Assembly: GCA_934229535.1 (NCBI GenBank)
Contig: CAKQDS010000030.1
Location: 1-20,844 of the forward strand
Reading direction: 5' to 3'
DNA from: an uncultured Anaeroplasmataceae bacterium
GTDB taxonomy: Bacteria > Bacillota_I > Bacilli_A > Acholeplasmatales > Anaeroplasmataceae
Length of the DNA: 20,844 nt
Shown here: positions 6,806-15,069 of the stretch, one piece after another
Layout of the letters: every line of letters begins with the position of its first letter
Numbering within the stretch: the stretch's first letter is position 1
Program-made: the position numbers and the translations under genes
Notes under the pieces: model-generated
Databases searched by the model: none
Seen by the model: only the letters and a program-made list of their open reading frames with translations
Told to the model about the DNA's origin: nothing

Positions 6806-9800
6806 GTCTCTTAAGAAAGCTTTATAGGATGCCTTAACATGAGCGGAATATTTTTTATTAACCTCATGACACTCACTATTTCTTTCAAAATTATTATTTA
6901 TAAGATTCTTATTTAAAGCAATTGCTTGAAGATTGATTTCATTTTGTGATTGCCTTTTAAATAGCTTAAGCTCTAAGGTAGAAGTAACTATTCTTTGCTT
7001 TAGGCTTTGATTTTCTTCTTTAGTTGCTTTATCAATTTGTTTTGATTCAAATTTTGTAATATAGGGCTGATTAGCAATTTGTTCATTCATATTGTTACAC
7101 AAAATTTGATATTTACGTTCATATTCCTTTTTGATTGCATCATATTTAGTTGTTAATTTATTTCTGTTCAGCTTATATGATACTTCGTAATCTTCTATAG
7201 CCTTTTGTTCTTTTAAAATGAAGCTATGTAAATTGTCCTTAGTAGCATATAAATCAACTTTAAATGTGTTAATATTTTCGTAATATTGATGTTTTAAAAA
7301 TTGTTTGTTTTCTTCAAAGGTATGAAATAATTGTTTGTTTTCCTTATTGAAAGCCATCTTAATATTTTTTAACTCTTTTGATAATGCAGCATTGGCTATT
7401 AAATTTTTATTTTTATAATCAATTTTTGAATTCTCTAAATCAATGCTTAATTTTTCCTTTTGATCATTATAATCGCTCATAGAAGCTTTATGCTCTTTTT
7501 CAATTTTTTTGCGACCTTTTCTTTGTTCAGCAAAGAAAGCATAAGAAATATAAGCCATTATTTTTTCATAATCAATTTTTATAGAATTAAGATTTTTATT
7601 TAAATAAAAATTAATATTATTTATATAAGAGAAGAACTCCTTATATGATGTTATTGATAAATTTAAATCGTTAGAAGTATATTTCTTTATATGTTCTTTA
7701 TATTTATTGAAGGTCATATCAACCATTTGTAGGCTTTTGTAACAAATTAAAGATTCATTATGCTGCTCCTTATAGATTTTATGATACTTGTTTTCATAAT
7801 CAATTTTATTCTTTTTAATTTGATTAGGAATTTCCTTCATATCTCTTTCAATTAAAGATTTAAGCTTTAAGGTTATATCATTTTTCTTAGTGAATTCTTT
7901 TATATCAATTTTAATTTTTGTTAATTTAGTAATAAGACTTCTTTTTTCAAGATCTGTTATTTTTTCTTTAAATAGTTCCTTTTCTAAAACCTTTTTTTCG
8001 TTTTGTAAGGAATAAATCTTATTAGTGAAAACAGTAATTGTTTTATTGTAGTTAGCTAATGTATCATCAAAGCTTTCTTTTTTCGAATTGATTTTGTTTA
8101 AGTTTTTGTTAAATATTGACTCTAGTTCATCAAATTGATTTTTATATTTAAATCCAGTTTCAAATGCAATTCTTTCTTCAAATAGTTTATGTAATATTTG
8201 ACTATAATCATCCATTACATCATCATAAAAGTCTAAGCAAATTGTTAGAAGCTCATTTATAAAGGTAATTAGAGGCGGAAGAGGCATATAGGTTTTCTTC
8301 ACAACTTTACTAATTTGGTCAAGGTAGGATGTAAAAATTTTTGTAAAACTATGAATAATATTTTCAAATGTTGAATGAGCAAATAAGGCTGTGAATTTTT
8401 CAATTCTGAAGCGCTTGTTATACAAGTCAAGACGATTATAATTTAAATCAAGAATATAGTTTTTAGTTAGAAGAAGACGATTTAGACTTTCGTTGTTTTG
8501 AAGCTCTAAAATGCTTAAGCCCGTTTTAGCGGTATATTCCTTTTTTTGTTCTCTTAGCTTTTCTATTTCATGCTTTAGCAGGTTATTTGCATAGTTTGAT
8601 TCTAAATTAAGCTTATGTATTTCATAATCAGTTTGTATTGTTTCGTTCTTTACATATAATTCGTGATTCTTTTTATTAAAGGTATTTAATATTTTGTTTT
8701 TTTCTATCTCTAAAAGGGTTATAACCTCATTAAGTCCTTTTTCTTTATTGTAAATTGTTTCCTCTTTAGTATGAACAATTGTGTCTAACTCATTTTGAAA
8801 ATTAATATCATTTTGATAAATTGCGATATCTCTTAAGATCATTTCAGAGTTAATACGATAATTACTTTCGAGTTTAACTAAGTCCTTTTGAAATAATTTA
8901 TTGCGAATTTCATTGTTACTTCTAAACTCATTTGCTCTAATATGGAACCTTTGGTTAATTATTTGAACGTTGGTATTATATTCACGTTCAAATATTTCCT
9001 CCTCATGATTTAGCTTATCATGAGCATTTTTTTCTTCCATAGTTAAATTTAAAATATCATATTTTTTTTCTATTTCATAAATATATTTTTGATTTTTAAA
9101 TTTTTCTGATTCTTTTATATAAGATAATTCAATTTCATTTAATTGTTTATTTTGGCTAATTAAGCCTTGCTTTTTATAATGCTCAAATTGATTTTGTTTT
9201 ATTTTTAAATTATTCTTTAAAATTTTAAATCCTTTGGGATTATTCTTTTTATCATAGCTTTTAAAAAGGGCTTCATATTCATTAGTTAAGGAGAAGTATT
9301 CCTTATCAAAATTAAAATTATCGTAATAGAATTTTCTAGTTAATTGGTCCTTTTCATTTTGATGCTTATTGTATAAGATTTCATTCAATGAATCAATGTC
9401 AGTTAAATTTTGAGCAAATTTTTTTACGATGTCTTTATTTTTTTGAGCGTAAATATTTCGTAAGGAGTCTCTATACGCATTTAAATTTGCAATGTTTTCA
9501 TCAAATGTTTTTTTCGCCTCAACTAATTCTTCATTTTTAGTTGCATTTAAGGCATTAATTTTATTATTTAGTTTAATACTTTGATTTAAGATGGAGTCAT
9601 TGATGTCAAACTTACTTTTGTCAAATTCCTTTAGTTTTTTTTCATATTCATTTTTAGATTCGATAATTTTTTTATTTAGAAAATCAAGAAGAGACTTATT
9701 AGATTCATCAAATTTAAATAGACGCTTTGAGGAATTTGAATGAAGCGCTTCATTTTTAATCTGTAATGTATCATTAGATTTTGAAATAAAAAGAGTGTAA

Positions 9801-10282
9801 TTGTTTTTCGCTTCTTTAATATGATAGTCAAATAAAGCGATATTATTTTTTTTATTTGCATTTAAAACAACAATTTTTTGATCGGTTGAAGAATTGTTAA
9901 AAAGAATATCCTTATTTAGATTTTTTATTTGTTCATCAAATTGATTTTGTTTTGCTTCGTTATCCTTTTTTATCTTTGATATTTCTAATGATGTTTGGTT
10001 AGTATTCTTTGATAATGATTGAAGATATTCCATTTTACATTCATTATTTTTATTAAGAAATATCTGATGAACGGCCTCCATTTTTTGTTTTGATTTTTTT
10101 TCTTGATTATTATATTTTTCAAATAGGGGAGTGATTTCTTCGAATAATGAGTTAAAATCGTTTTGTAGCTGCTCTAAAAAATTAGTATGATAATCTGGTG
10201 ATATTATATCCTTCTCGTCATATTTTTCTAATAGATTTGCTATATTTTCATTTAGTCTTCTTGATGAATTTTCAAATGACAT
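6794..10282 (-). CDS. Very large coiled-coil protein of unknown function
   Basis: I do not recognise this 1162-residue protein. It is rich in Lys, Asn and Glu, with few Pro and Cys, no signal peptide and no membrane segment, so it is probably cytoplasmic. A long, mostly helical arm (about 60-600) is followed by a less polar central block (about 605-720) with FTALFAHSTFE, a PLPP turn (667-670) and the ICLDFYDDVMDDY stretch. A second helical arm (about 730-1150) ends in a basic tail. There is no Walker A motif, so it is not a canonical SMC or Rad50 ATPase. The ATG is preceded by a perfect AGGAGGTGAT (complement of 10286-10295) and a near-consensus promoter. It is monocistronic, sharing a terminator with the upstream operon. 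A structural or filament-forming role is possible from composition only. Confidence 0.85.
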   Translation of the reverse strand: MSFENSSRRLNENIANLLEKYDEKDIISPDYHTNFLEQLQNDFNSLFEEITPLFEKYNNQEKKSKQKMEAVHQIFLNKNNECKMEYLQSLSKNTNQTSLEISKIKKDNEAKQNQFDEQIKNLNKDILFNNSSTDQKIVVLNANKKNNIALFDYHIKEAKNNYTLFISKSNDTLQIKNEALHSNSSKRLFKFDESNKSLLDFLNKKIIESKNEYEKKLKEFDKSKFDINDSILNQSIKLNNKINALNATKNEELVEAKKTFDENIANLNAYRDSLRNIYAQKNKDIVKKFAQNLTDIDSLNEILYNKHQNEKDQLTRKFYYDNFNFDKEYFSLTNEYEALFKSYDKKNNPKGFKILKNNLKIKQNQFEHYKKQGLISQNKQLNEIELSYIKESEKFKNQKYIYEIEKKYDILNLTMEEKNAHDKLNHEEEIFEREYNTNVQIINQRFHIRANEFRSNNEIRNKLFQKDLVKLESNYRINSEMILRDIAIYQNDINFQNELDTIVHTKEETIYNKEKGLNEVITLLEIEKNKILNTFNKKNHELYVKNETIQTDYEIHKLNLESNYANNLLKHEIEKLREQKKEYTAKTGLSILELQNNESLNRLLLTKNYILDLNYNRLDLYNKRFRIEKFTALFAHSTFENIIHSFTKIFTSYLDQISKVVKKTYMPLPPLITFINELLTICLDFYDDVMDDYSQILHKLFEERIAFETGFKYKNQFDELESIFNKNLNKINSKKESFDDTLANYNKTITVFTNKIYSLQNEKKVLEKELFKEKITDLEKRSLITKLTKIKIDIKEFTKKNDITLKLKSLIERDMKEIPNQIKKNKIDYENKYHKIYKEQHNESLICYKSLQMVDMTFNKYKEHIKKYTSNDLNLSITSYKEFFSYINNINFYLNKNLNSIKIDYEKIMAYISYAFFAEQRKGRKKIEKEHKASMSDYNDQKEKLSIDLENSKIDYKNKNLIANAALSKELKNIKMAFNKENKQLFHTFEENKQFLKHQYYENINTFKVDLYATKDNLHSFILKEQKAIEDYEVSYKLNRNKLTTKYDAIKKEYERKYQILCNNMNEQIANQPYITKFESKQIDKATKEENQSLKQRIVTSTLELKLFKRQSQNEINLQAIALNKNLINNNFERNSECHEVNKKYSAHVKASYKAFLRDKKR

Positions 10283-10306
10283 AATATCACCTCCTCTTGT
10301 TAATTT

Positions 10307-10335
10307 ATTATATAATTTTTTTAGGTATTAGTCAA
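10307..10335 (-). promoter_or_regulatory. Near-consensus sigma-A promoter of the coiled-coil gene
   Basis: On the minus strand, TTGACT (complement of 10330-10335), a 17-nt spacer and a perfect TATAAT (complement of 10307-10312) lie upstream of the perfect SD and start at 10282. It is among the best promoters in the window. Confidence 0.8.
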
Positions 10336-10388
10336 AATGAAATGAGTATTTTTTCACTTTTTTTGCATAAGATATAAGGGTGATTTTC

Positions 10389-10733
10389 ATGATTTTACAT
10401 ATTGTTAAAAATAATGAGCGAATAAGTGAAATTTTAGAGGCCTATGGTTTAACCTTTGAAGAGCTTTATGAGTACAATAGACATATTACAGATTTTAATA
10501 ATTTGATATGTGGTACAAAGCTTTGGATTCCTCTTTTAAGTGAGGAAATAAGTGATATTTTAGATAATAGCGAAGGCTTTGTTGATAATAAGATTTCTAA
10601 ACTTAAGGATATTGTGGTAAGTGAAGAAAAAAATATAATAAAGCCAAAAAATGATGAAAGAATAAAATTAAAAGCATATCCGGGAATCTTACCACCTAAA
10701 AGCTTATATGAAGGAAATGAAATTCCAAAATAG
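10389..10733 (+). CDS. Small LysM-domain protein without signal peptide
   Basis: An N-terminal LysM-like module (about 2-48) begins LHIVKNNERISEILEAYGL and ends in LICGTKLWIP, matching the usual xHxVxxxDTLxxIAxxYG...NxxxxGxxLxIP pattern. LysM modules bind peptidoglycan glycan or chitin-like sugars. The C-terminal 65 residues are charged and end in a Pro/Tyr-containing tail (about 95-114) that I do not recognise. No secretion signal or membrane segment precedes the LysM, as in cytoplasmic spore-morphogenesis proteins such as SafA; whether this organism sporulates is unknown. I choose the ATG at 10389 because AAGGGTGAT (10376-10384) is well spaced for it; an in-frame GTG at 10380 lies inside that SD. 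It diverges from the coiled-coil gene and precedes ruvA by 65 nt. Confidence 0.8.
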   Translation: MILHIVKNNERISEILEAYGLTFEELYEYNRHITDFNNLICGTKLWIPLLSEEISDILDNSEGFVDNKISKLKDIVVSEEKNIIKPKNDERIKLKAYPGILPPKSLYEGNEIPK

Positions 10734-10734
10734 G

Positions 10735-10763
10735 TTTATTTTTTTAGTGAAATATGCTAAAAT
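10735..10763 (+). promoter_or_regulatory. Extended -10 promoter for the ruvA-tgt operon
   Basis: A TTTATT -35-like element (10735-10740), a 17-nt spacer and TAAAAT (10758-10763) preceded by TGC form an extended -10 promoter just after the LysM stop codon. The predicted start near 10770 gives a leader of about 30 nt to ruvA. It resembles the T-box operon promoter (TGGTAAAAT). Confidence 0.55.
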
Positions 10764-10798
10764 AGATTGACTAGTATTATTGAAACGGGTGAATCTAA

Positions 10799-11365
10799 AT
10801 GTATGCATATATTGAGGGTGTCGTAAGTGAGGTTACACCTAAGTACATTGTGTGTGAAAATAACAAGATTGGTTATTTGCTTATTGTAAGTAATCCTTAT
10901 AATTATAAGCCAAATGAGACATATAAAATCTATACCTATCTTCATGTAAGAGAGGATATTTTTGATTTATATGGCTTTAAAACTAAAGCGGAAAGGGATT
11001 TGTTTTTAAAGCTTATTTCTGTAAGTGGTATTGGTCCTAAAAGTGCGCTTAGTATTTTAGCCAGTGGTAGTGTTAATGAGATAGTTAAGGCTATAGAGGA
11101 TAGAAATGATGCTTATTTACGTAAGTTTCCTGGCATTGGTGCTAAAGCAAGTCAACAAATTATCTTAGATTTACGTGGTAAGGTAAGCTTTGATAGTGTT
11201 GATAATCCAAGTGTTCATAGTTCAAAGCTTGATGATGTAGAAGATGCCTTAATTGCTTTAGGATATAATAAAAAGGAAATCACTAAGGTTATAGCCAAAC
11301 TTGATGGTACTAAGGATGAAGGAGATCTTGTTAAAGAGGCTTTAAAATTAATTACTAAAATGTAA
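10799..11365 (+). CDS. ruvA: Holliday junction branch migration protein RuvA
   Basis: RuvA binds four-way DNA junctions as a tetramer and loads the RuvB motor. The 188-residue protein shows the N-terminal OB-fold domain (about 1-62, with HVREDIFDLYGF just after). Tandem helix-hairpin-helix motifs follow: SVSGIGPKSALSIL (about 74-87) and FPGIGAKASQQIILDLRGK (about 109-127). A short linker then leads to the RuvB-binding domain III (about 143-188, DVEDALIALGYNKKEI). The SD GGGTGA (10787-10792) supports the ATG. It is the first gene of a five-gene unit, 12 nt before ruvB. ruvC is not in the window. Confidence 0.96.
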   Translation: MYAYIEGVVSEVTPKYIVCENNKIGYLLIVSNPYNYKPNETYKIYTYLHVREDIFDLYGFKTKAERDLFLKLISVSGIGPKSALSILASGSVNEIVKAIEDRNDAYLRKFPGIGAKASQQIILDLRGKVSFDSVDNPSVHSSKLDDVEDALIALGYNKKEITKVIAKLDGTKDEGDLVKEALKLITKM

Positions 11366-11377
11366 AAGAGGTAAAAA

Positions 11378-12391
11378 ATGGAAGAAAGAATAGTAGATCC
11401 AGAAAAGCTAGAGATTGATGAGGATGAATTATCCTTACGTCCTTTAAAGATAAGTGAATACATTGGACAAGATACAATGAAAGAAATGCTTGATGTATAT
11501 ATCAAGGCAGCTCTTGCAAGAAATGAGGCTTTAGATCATGTTTTGTTATATGGTCCACCTGGTCTTGGAAAGACAACCCTTGCCCAAATTATTGCTAATG
11601 AGTTAAATGTTAATTTAAAGGTTGTTTCTGGTCCTAGTATAGAAAGAACTGGTGATTTAGCTGCTGTTTTATCACAGTTAGAGGAAGGTGATGTTTTATT
11701 TATTGATGAAATTCATAGGCTTCCTCGTTTTGTTGAAGAAATATTATATAGTGCTATGGAGGATTATGTACTTGACATAATGGTTGGTAAGGATAGTAGT
11801 GCTAAAAGCATTCGTGTTAATCTACCTCCATTTACGCTTGTTGGAGCAACTACTCGCTATGGTGATTTGTCTGCACCTTTGCGTGATAGGTTTGGTGTGG
11901 TTTTAAGATTAAACTATTATACTACTGAAGAGCTTAAGCAAATTGTTAATAGAACTGCTGTTGTTTATCAAACAAAAATTAATGATGATGCAGCATTAGA
12001 ATTAGCTAAAAGAAGTAGAGGAACACCTCGTATTGCTAATAGATTATTTAGAAGAGTTAGAGATTTTGCAACTGTTAAAGGAAATGGTGATATTACCCTT
12101 GATATTACTAAAATGGCTTTAGGAAAGCTAAATATAGATGATTCAGGTTTAGATGAAACAGACTATAGATATTTAAAGGGAATTATTGAATTATTTGGTG
12201 GTGGACCTGTAGGTATTGAAGCACTTGCTGCTTCAATTTCAGAAGAGGTGACAACTATTGAGGATGTTTATGAGCCATATTTATTACAAGAAGGATATAT
12301 TAAACGTTCACCCAGAGGAAGAATAGTTACAAAAAAAGCTTATGATTTATTAAAAATACCATATTATAAAGGAATGTTTGAAAATGATTAA
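11378..12391 (+). CDS. ruvB: Holliday junction branch migration ATPase RuvB
   Basis: This AAA+ motor forms hexamers that drive branch migration with RuvA. The features in order are an N-terminal RPLKISEYIGQD, Walker A GPPGLGKTT (59-67), Walker B VLFIDEIHRL (106-115), sensor 1 LVGATTR (154-160), the arginine-finger region APLRDRFG (166-173), sensor 2 around RSRGTPRIANRLFRR, and the C-terminal winged-helix domain with GGGPVGIEALA. The length of 337 residues is normal. The SD AGAGGT (11367-11372) precedes the ATG. The gene overlaps queA by 8 nt. Confidence 0.98.
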   Translation: MEERIVDPEKLEIDEDELSLRPLKISEYIGQDTMKEMLDVYIKAALARNEALDHVLLYGPPGLGKTTLAQIIANELNVNLKVVSGPSIERTGDLAAVLSQLEEGDVLFIDEIHRLPRFVEEILYSAMEDYVLDIMVGKDSSAKSIRVNLPPFTLVGATTRYGDLSAPLRDRFGVVLRLNYYTTEELKQIVNRTAVVYQTKINDDAALELAKRSRGTPRIANRLFRRVRDFATVKGNGDITLDITKMALGKLNIDDSGLDETDYRYLKGIIELFGGGPVGIEALAASISEEVTTIEDVYEPYLLQEGYIKRSPRGRIVTKKAYDLLKIPYYKGMFEND

Positions 12392-13406
12392 GACAAGTGA
12401 TTTTGATTATTATTTACCAGAGGAATTGATTGCTCAAACTCCTCTTAAGGATAGAAGTGCTTCAAGATTGATGGTGCTTGATAAAAATACTGGTGAAACT
12501 TTGCATCGCCATTTTTATGATATTATTGATTATCTTAATGAAAATGATGTTTTAGTATTAAATAATACCAAGGTTATTCCTGCAAGACTTCATGGAATTA
12601 AGGATGATACTAAGGCACATATTGAATTGCTCTTATTGAAGGATTTAGGTGAAGACACCTGGGAATGTCTTGTTAAACCTCAAAGAAGAGTTAAGCTTGA
12701 TACTATTGTATCATTTGGTGATGGAATTCTAAAGGCTAAGTGTGTTAGGGTTGATGAGGCTGGCGTTTCTCAATTTAAATTAATTTATAAGGGAATTTTA
12801 GTAGAAATTCTTGATAAGCTAGGGGAAATGCCCTTACCTCCATATATTCATGAGCAGTTAGAGGATAAGGATCGTTATCAAACCGTATATGCTAAATTTG
12901 CTGGAAGTGCGGCTGCACCAACGGCAGGACTTCATTTTACTAAAGAACTATTGGACAAGATTAAAGAAAAGAATGTGACTATTTGTTATGTAACTTTGCA
13001 TGTTGGTCTTGGAACCTTTAGGCCAGTAAATGAAGAGAATATTTTAGAGCATAAGATGCATTCTGAATATTATATTATGAATGAGGAAACTGCAAATATT
13101 TTAAATGAAGCAAAGAAAAATGGTAAAAGAATAATTGCTGTAGGTACGACATCTACAAGAACATTAGAAGCAAATTATAATAATGGCTTTCATGCTAAAA
13201 GCGAGGAAACCTCTATATTTATTTATCCCGGATATAAATTTAAAGCAATTGATGCTTTAATTACTAATTTCCATTTGCCAAAATCAACATTGGTTATGCT
13301 TGTTAGTGCTCTTGCGGGTAGAGAAAACATTTTAAATGCATATAATGAAGCAGTTAAGGAAAAATATCGTTTCTTTAGCTTTGGTGATGCAATGTTTATA
13401 AAATAG
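12384..13406 (+). CDS. queA: S-adenosylmethionine:tRNA ribosyltransferase-isomerase
   Basis: QueA transfers and isomerises the ribosyl group of S-adenosylmethionine onto preQ1-modified tRNA to give epoxyqueuosine, after Tgt has inserted preQ1 at position 34. The family start TSDFDYYLPEELIAQTPL is present. So are the LNNTKVIPARL stretch, FAGSAAAPTAGLHFT, HVGLGTFRPV, GTTSTRTLE and the LITNFHLPKSTLVMLVSA block near the end. The length of 340 residues is typical. I choose the ATG at 12384 because homologues begin with M-x-TSDFDY; the in-frame TTG at 12378 adds two residues. It overlaps ruvB by 8 nt, and an AAAGGA lies upstream inside ruvB. Confidence 0.97.
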   Translation: MIKTSDFDYYLPEELIAQTPLKDRSASRLMVLDKNTGETLHRHFYDIIDYLNENDVLVLNNTKVIPARLHGIKDDTKAHIELLLLKDLGEDTWECLVKPQRRVKLDTIVSFGDGILKAKCVRVDEAGVSQFKLIYKGILVEILDKLGEMPLPPYIHEQLEDKDRYQTVYAKFAGSAAAPTAGLHFTKELLDKIKEKNVTICYVTLHVGLGTFRPVNEENILEHKMHSEYYIMNEETANILNEAKKNGKRIIAVGTTSTRTLEANYNNGFHAKSEETSIFIYPGYKFKAIDALITNFHLPKSTLVMLVSALAGRENILNAYNEAVKEKYRFFSFGDAMFIK

Positions 13407-13418
13407 GAAGGATAATAT

Positions 13419-13925
13419 ATGAATTATAAAGAATTATTAAATGATAAAAATGATAAGGTTACCATAGCCTTAGAAAATGGTAAAGAAATAAAACTAGAGT
13501 TATTTAAGGATGTAGCACCTATAACTGTTCAAAATTTTTTAAATCTTGTTGATGAAAAATTTTATGATGGACTTATTTTTCATAGAGTTATTGAAGGCTT
13601 TATGATTCAGGGTGGTGACCCAACAGGAACAGGAATGGGTGGTAGCTCTAAAAAAATAAAGGGTGAATTTAAAATTAATGGTGTTAATAATGAATTGAAT
13701 CATACAAGAGGTGTAATATCTATGGCTAGATCATATGATAATAATAGTGCTTCAAGTCAATTCTTTATTATGCATGAGGATGCTCCTCATCTTGATGGAG
13801 CATATGCTGCCTTTGGTGCAGTTGTTTGTGGTATTGAAAATGTTGATGAGATTGCCAAAACAAAAACTGATTATAATGATAGACCAATTAAAGAACAAAA
13901 AATAAAGACAATTAGAAGAGGTTAA
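13419..13925 (+). CDS. Cyclophilin-type peptidyl-prolyl cis-trans isomerase
   Basis: This cyclophilin isomerises X-Pro bonds. Active-site positions are visible: FHRVIEGFMIQGGDPTGTG (54-72) with Arg56, Phe61 and Gln64, SASSQFFIM (110-118), and HLDGAYAAFGAV (124-135). At 168 residues it is a compact single-domain enzyme without a signal peptide or lipobox, so it is cytoplasmic. A good SD (AGGAAGG) precedes the ATG. It sits between queA (12-nt gap) and tgt (1-nt gap), interrupting the usual queA-tgt adjacency but clearly in the same transcript. Confidence 0.95.
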   Translation: MNYKELLNDKNDKVTIALENGKEIKLELFKDVAPITVQNFLNLVDEKFYDGLIFHRVIEGFMIQGGDPTGTGMGGSSKKIKGEFKINGVNNELNHTRGVISMARSYDNNSASSQFFIMHEDAPHLDGAYAAFGAVVCGIENVDEIAKTKTDYNDRPIKEQKIKTIRRG

Positions 13926-13926
13926 T

Positions 13927-15048
13927 ATGGCAGCTGTTTGGTATGAATTAAAGCATGTTTGTAAGCAAACTGGAGCAAGATACGGAATATTACATACACC
14001 ACATGGTGATTTTGAAACACCAATATTTATGCCTGTTGGAACTCAGGCAACAGTTAAAACCTTGATTCCTGAGGAAATAGAAGAAGTAAGTGATGGCTTA
14101 ATTTTAGGAAATACTTATCATCTTTGGCTACAACCAGGTGATGATGTAGTTAAGGCTAATGGTGGAATTAGAGGATTTATGAAATGGAACCATGCTCTAT
14201 TAACTGATAGTGGGGGATTTCAGGTTTTTTCATTAGCTAATATGCGTAAGATTACTGAAGAGGGAGTGACATTTAAAAATCCCAAAAATGGTGACACATT
14301 ATTTTTATCACCAGAAAAATCTATAGATATTCAGCATAATTTAGGTGCTGATATTATAATGAGCTTTGATGAATGCCCGCCTTTTCATGCAAGCGAAGAA
14401 TATTTAAAGGATAGTGTTTTAAGAACGATTCGTTGGGCTAAAAGAGGCTTTGATGTTCATAAGAACACCGAAGAACAATCTTTATTTGGCATTGTTCAAG
14501 GTGCGGGAAATAAGGAATTAAGAAAATATTGCCTAGACGAGCTTGAAAAAATTGGCTTTCCAGGCTATTCAATTGGTGGTTTGTCAGTTGGTGAATCTAA
14601 GCATGATATGTATGAAATGCTTGAATATTTAAGTACAATTATGCCAAAAAACAAACCAAGATATTTAATGGGTGTTGGTTCACCAGATGATTTAATTATG
14701 GGATCTATTTATGGTATTGATATGTTTGATTGTGTTTTACCTACTCGTAATGCTCGTCATGGAACAGCCCTTACTTCAAATGGCAAAATTATTTTAAAGA
14801 ATAAATCAATGAAGCTCGATTTTAGACCTCTTGATGATGAATGTGATTGTTATGTGTGCAAGAAATTTAATAGAAGCTATTTATCTCATCTTGTAAGAAG
14901 TGAAGAAATTTTAGGTGCTAGATTAATAACCTATCATAACCTATATTTTTTAAAGAATCTAATGAAGCAAATAAGACAAGCTATTTGTGAGGATAGACTT
15001 CTTGATTTTAAAGAAGAATTTTTTAAGAAATTTGGCTATACTAAATAA
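13927..15048 (+). CDS. tgt: tRNA-guanine transglycosylase
   Basis: Tgt exchanges guanine-34 of GUN-anticodon tRNAs (Asp, Asn, His, Tyr) for preQ1, the first tRNA-level step of queuosine synthesis. Catalytic and binding residues are visible: Asp94 in LTDSGGFQVFSL, Asp148 in SFDECPP, FGIVQGAG (187-194), YSIGGLSVGE (214-223), and the nucleophile Asp268 in MFDCVLPTRNARHG. The structural zinc site is Cys306, Cys308 and Cys311 with His337. The length of 373 residues is normal for the bacterial enzyme. AGAGG at the end of the cyclophilin gene serves as SD. No yajC/secDF follows, unlike many Bacillota; a terminator ends the operon directly. Asp and His tRNAs are among its substrates, the same tRNAs served by hisS-aspS nearby. 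Confidence 0.98.
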   Translation: MAAVWYELKHVCKQTGARYGILHTPHGDFETPIFMPVGTQATVKTLIPEEIEEVSDGLILGNTYHLWLQPGDDVVKANGGIRGFMKWNHALLTDSGGFQVFSLANMRKITEEGVTFKNPKNGDTLFLSPEKSIDIQHNLGADIIMSFDECPPFHASEEYLKDSVLRTIRWAKRGFDVHKNTEEQSLFGIVQGAGNKELRKYCLDELEKIGFPGYSIGGLSVGESKHDMYEMLEYLSTIMPKNKPRYLMGVGSPDDLIMGSIYGIDMFDCVLPTRNARHGTALTSNGKIILKNKSMKLDFRPLDDECDCYVCKKFNRSYLSHLVRSEEILGARLITYHNLYFLKNLMKQIRQAICEDRLLDFKEEFFKKFGYTK

Positions 15049-15069
15049 AAAAAGGCTTTAAGCCTTTTT
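15049..15069. terminator. Bidirectional terminator after tgt
   Basis: The arms AAAAAGGCT (15049-15057) and AGCCTTTTT (15061-15069) with a 3-nt loop form a compact A/T-flanked hairpin. It lies between the tgt stop and the stop codon of the convergent minus-strand gene, and it can terminate both. Confidence 0.88.

Noticed and set aside
9676..9861. 61-residue frame overlapping the coiled-coil gene
   Set aside because: It is an out-of-frame shadow of the same strand's long gene, low complexity.
6794..10282. Coiled-coil protein as an SMC/Rad50-type ATPase
   Set aside because: No Walker A, signature or Walker B motif is visible at either end or in the centre.
10336..10388. Promoter for the LysM gene (TATAAG at 10373)
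   Set aside because: It overlaps the SD and has no matching -35; not enough to annotate.
10757..10945. Minus-strand frame over the ruvA start
   Set aside because: It is antisense to the ruvA promoter and OB domain; no SD or known motif.
11215..11505. 96-residue minus-strand frame across ruvA/ruvB
   Set aside because: Ser-rich shadow antisense to two well-conserved genes.
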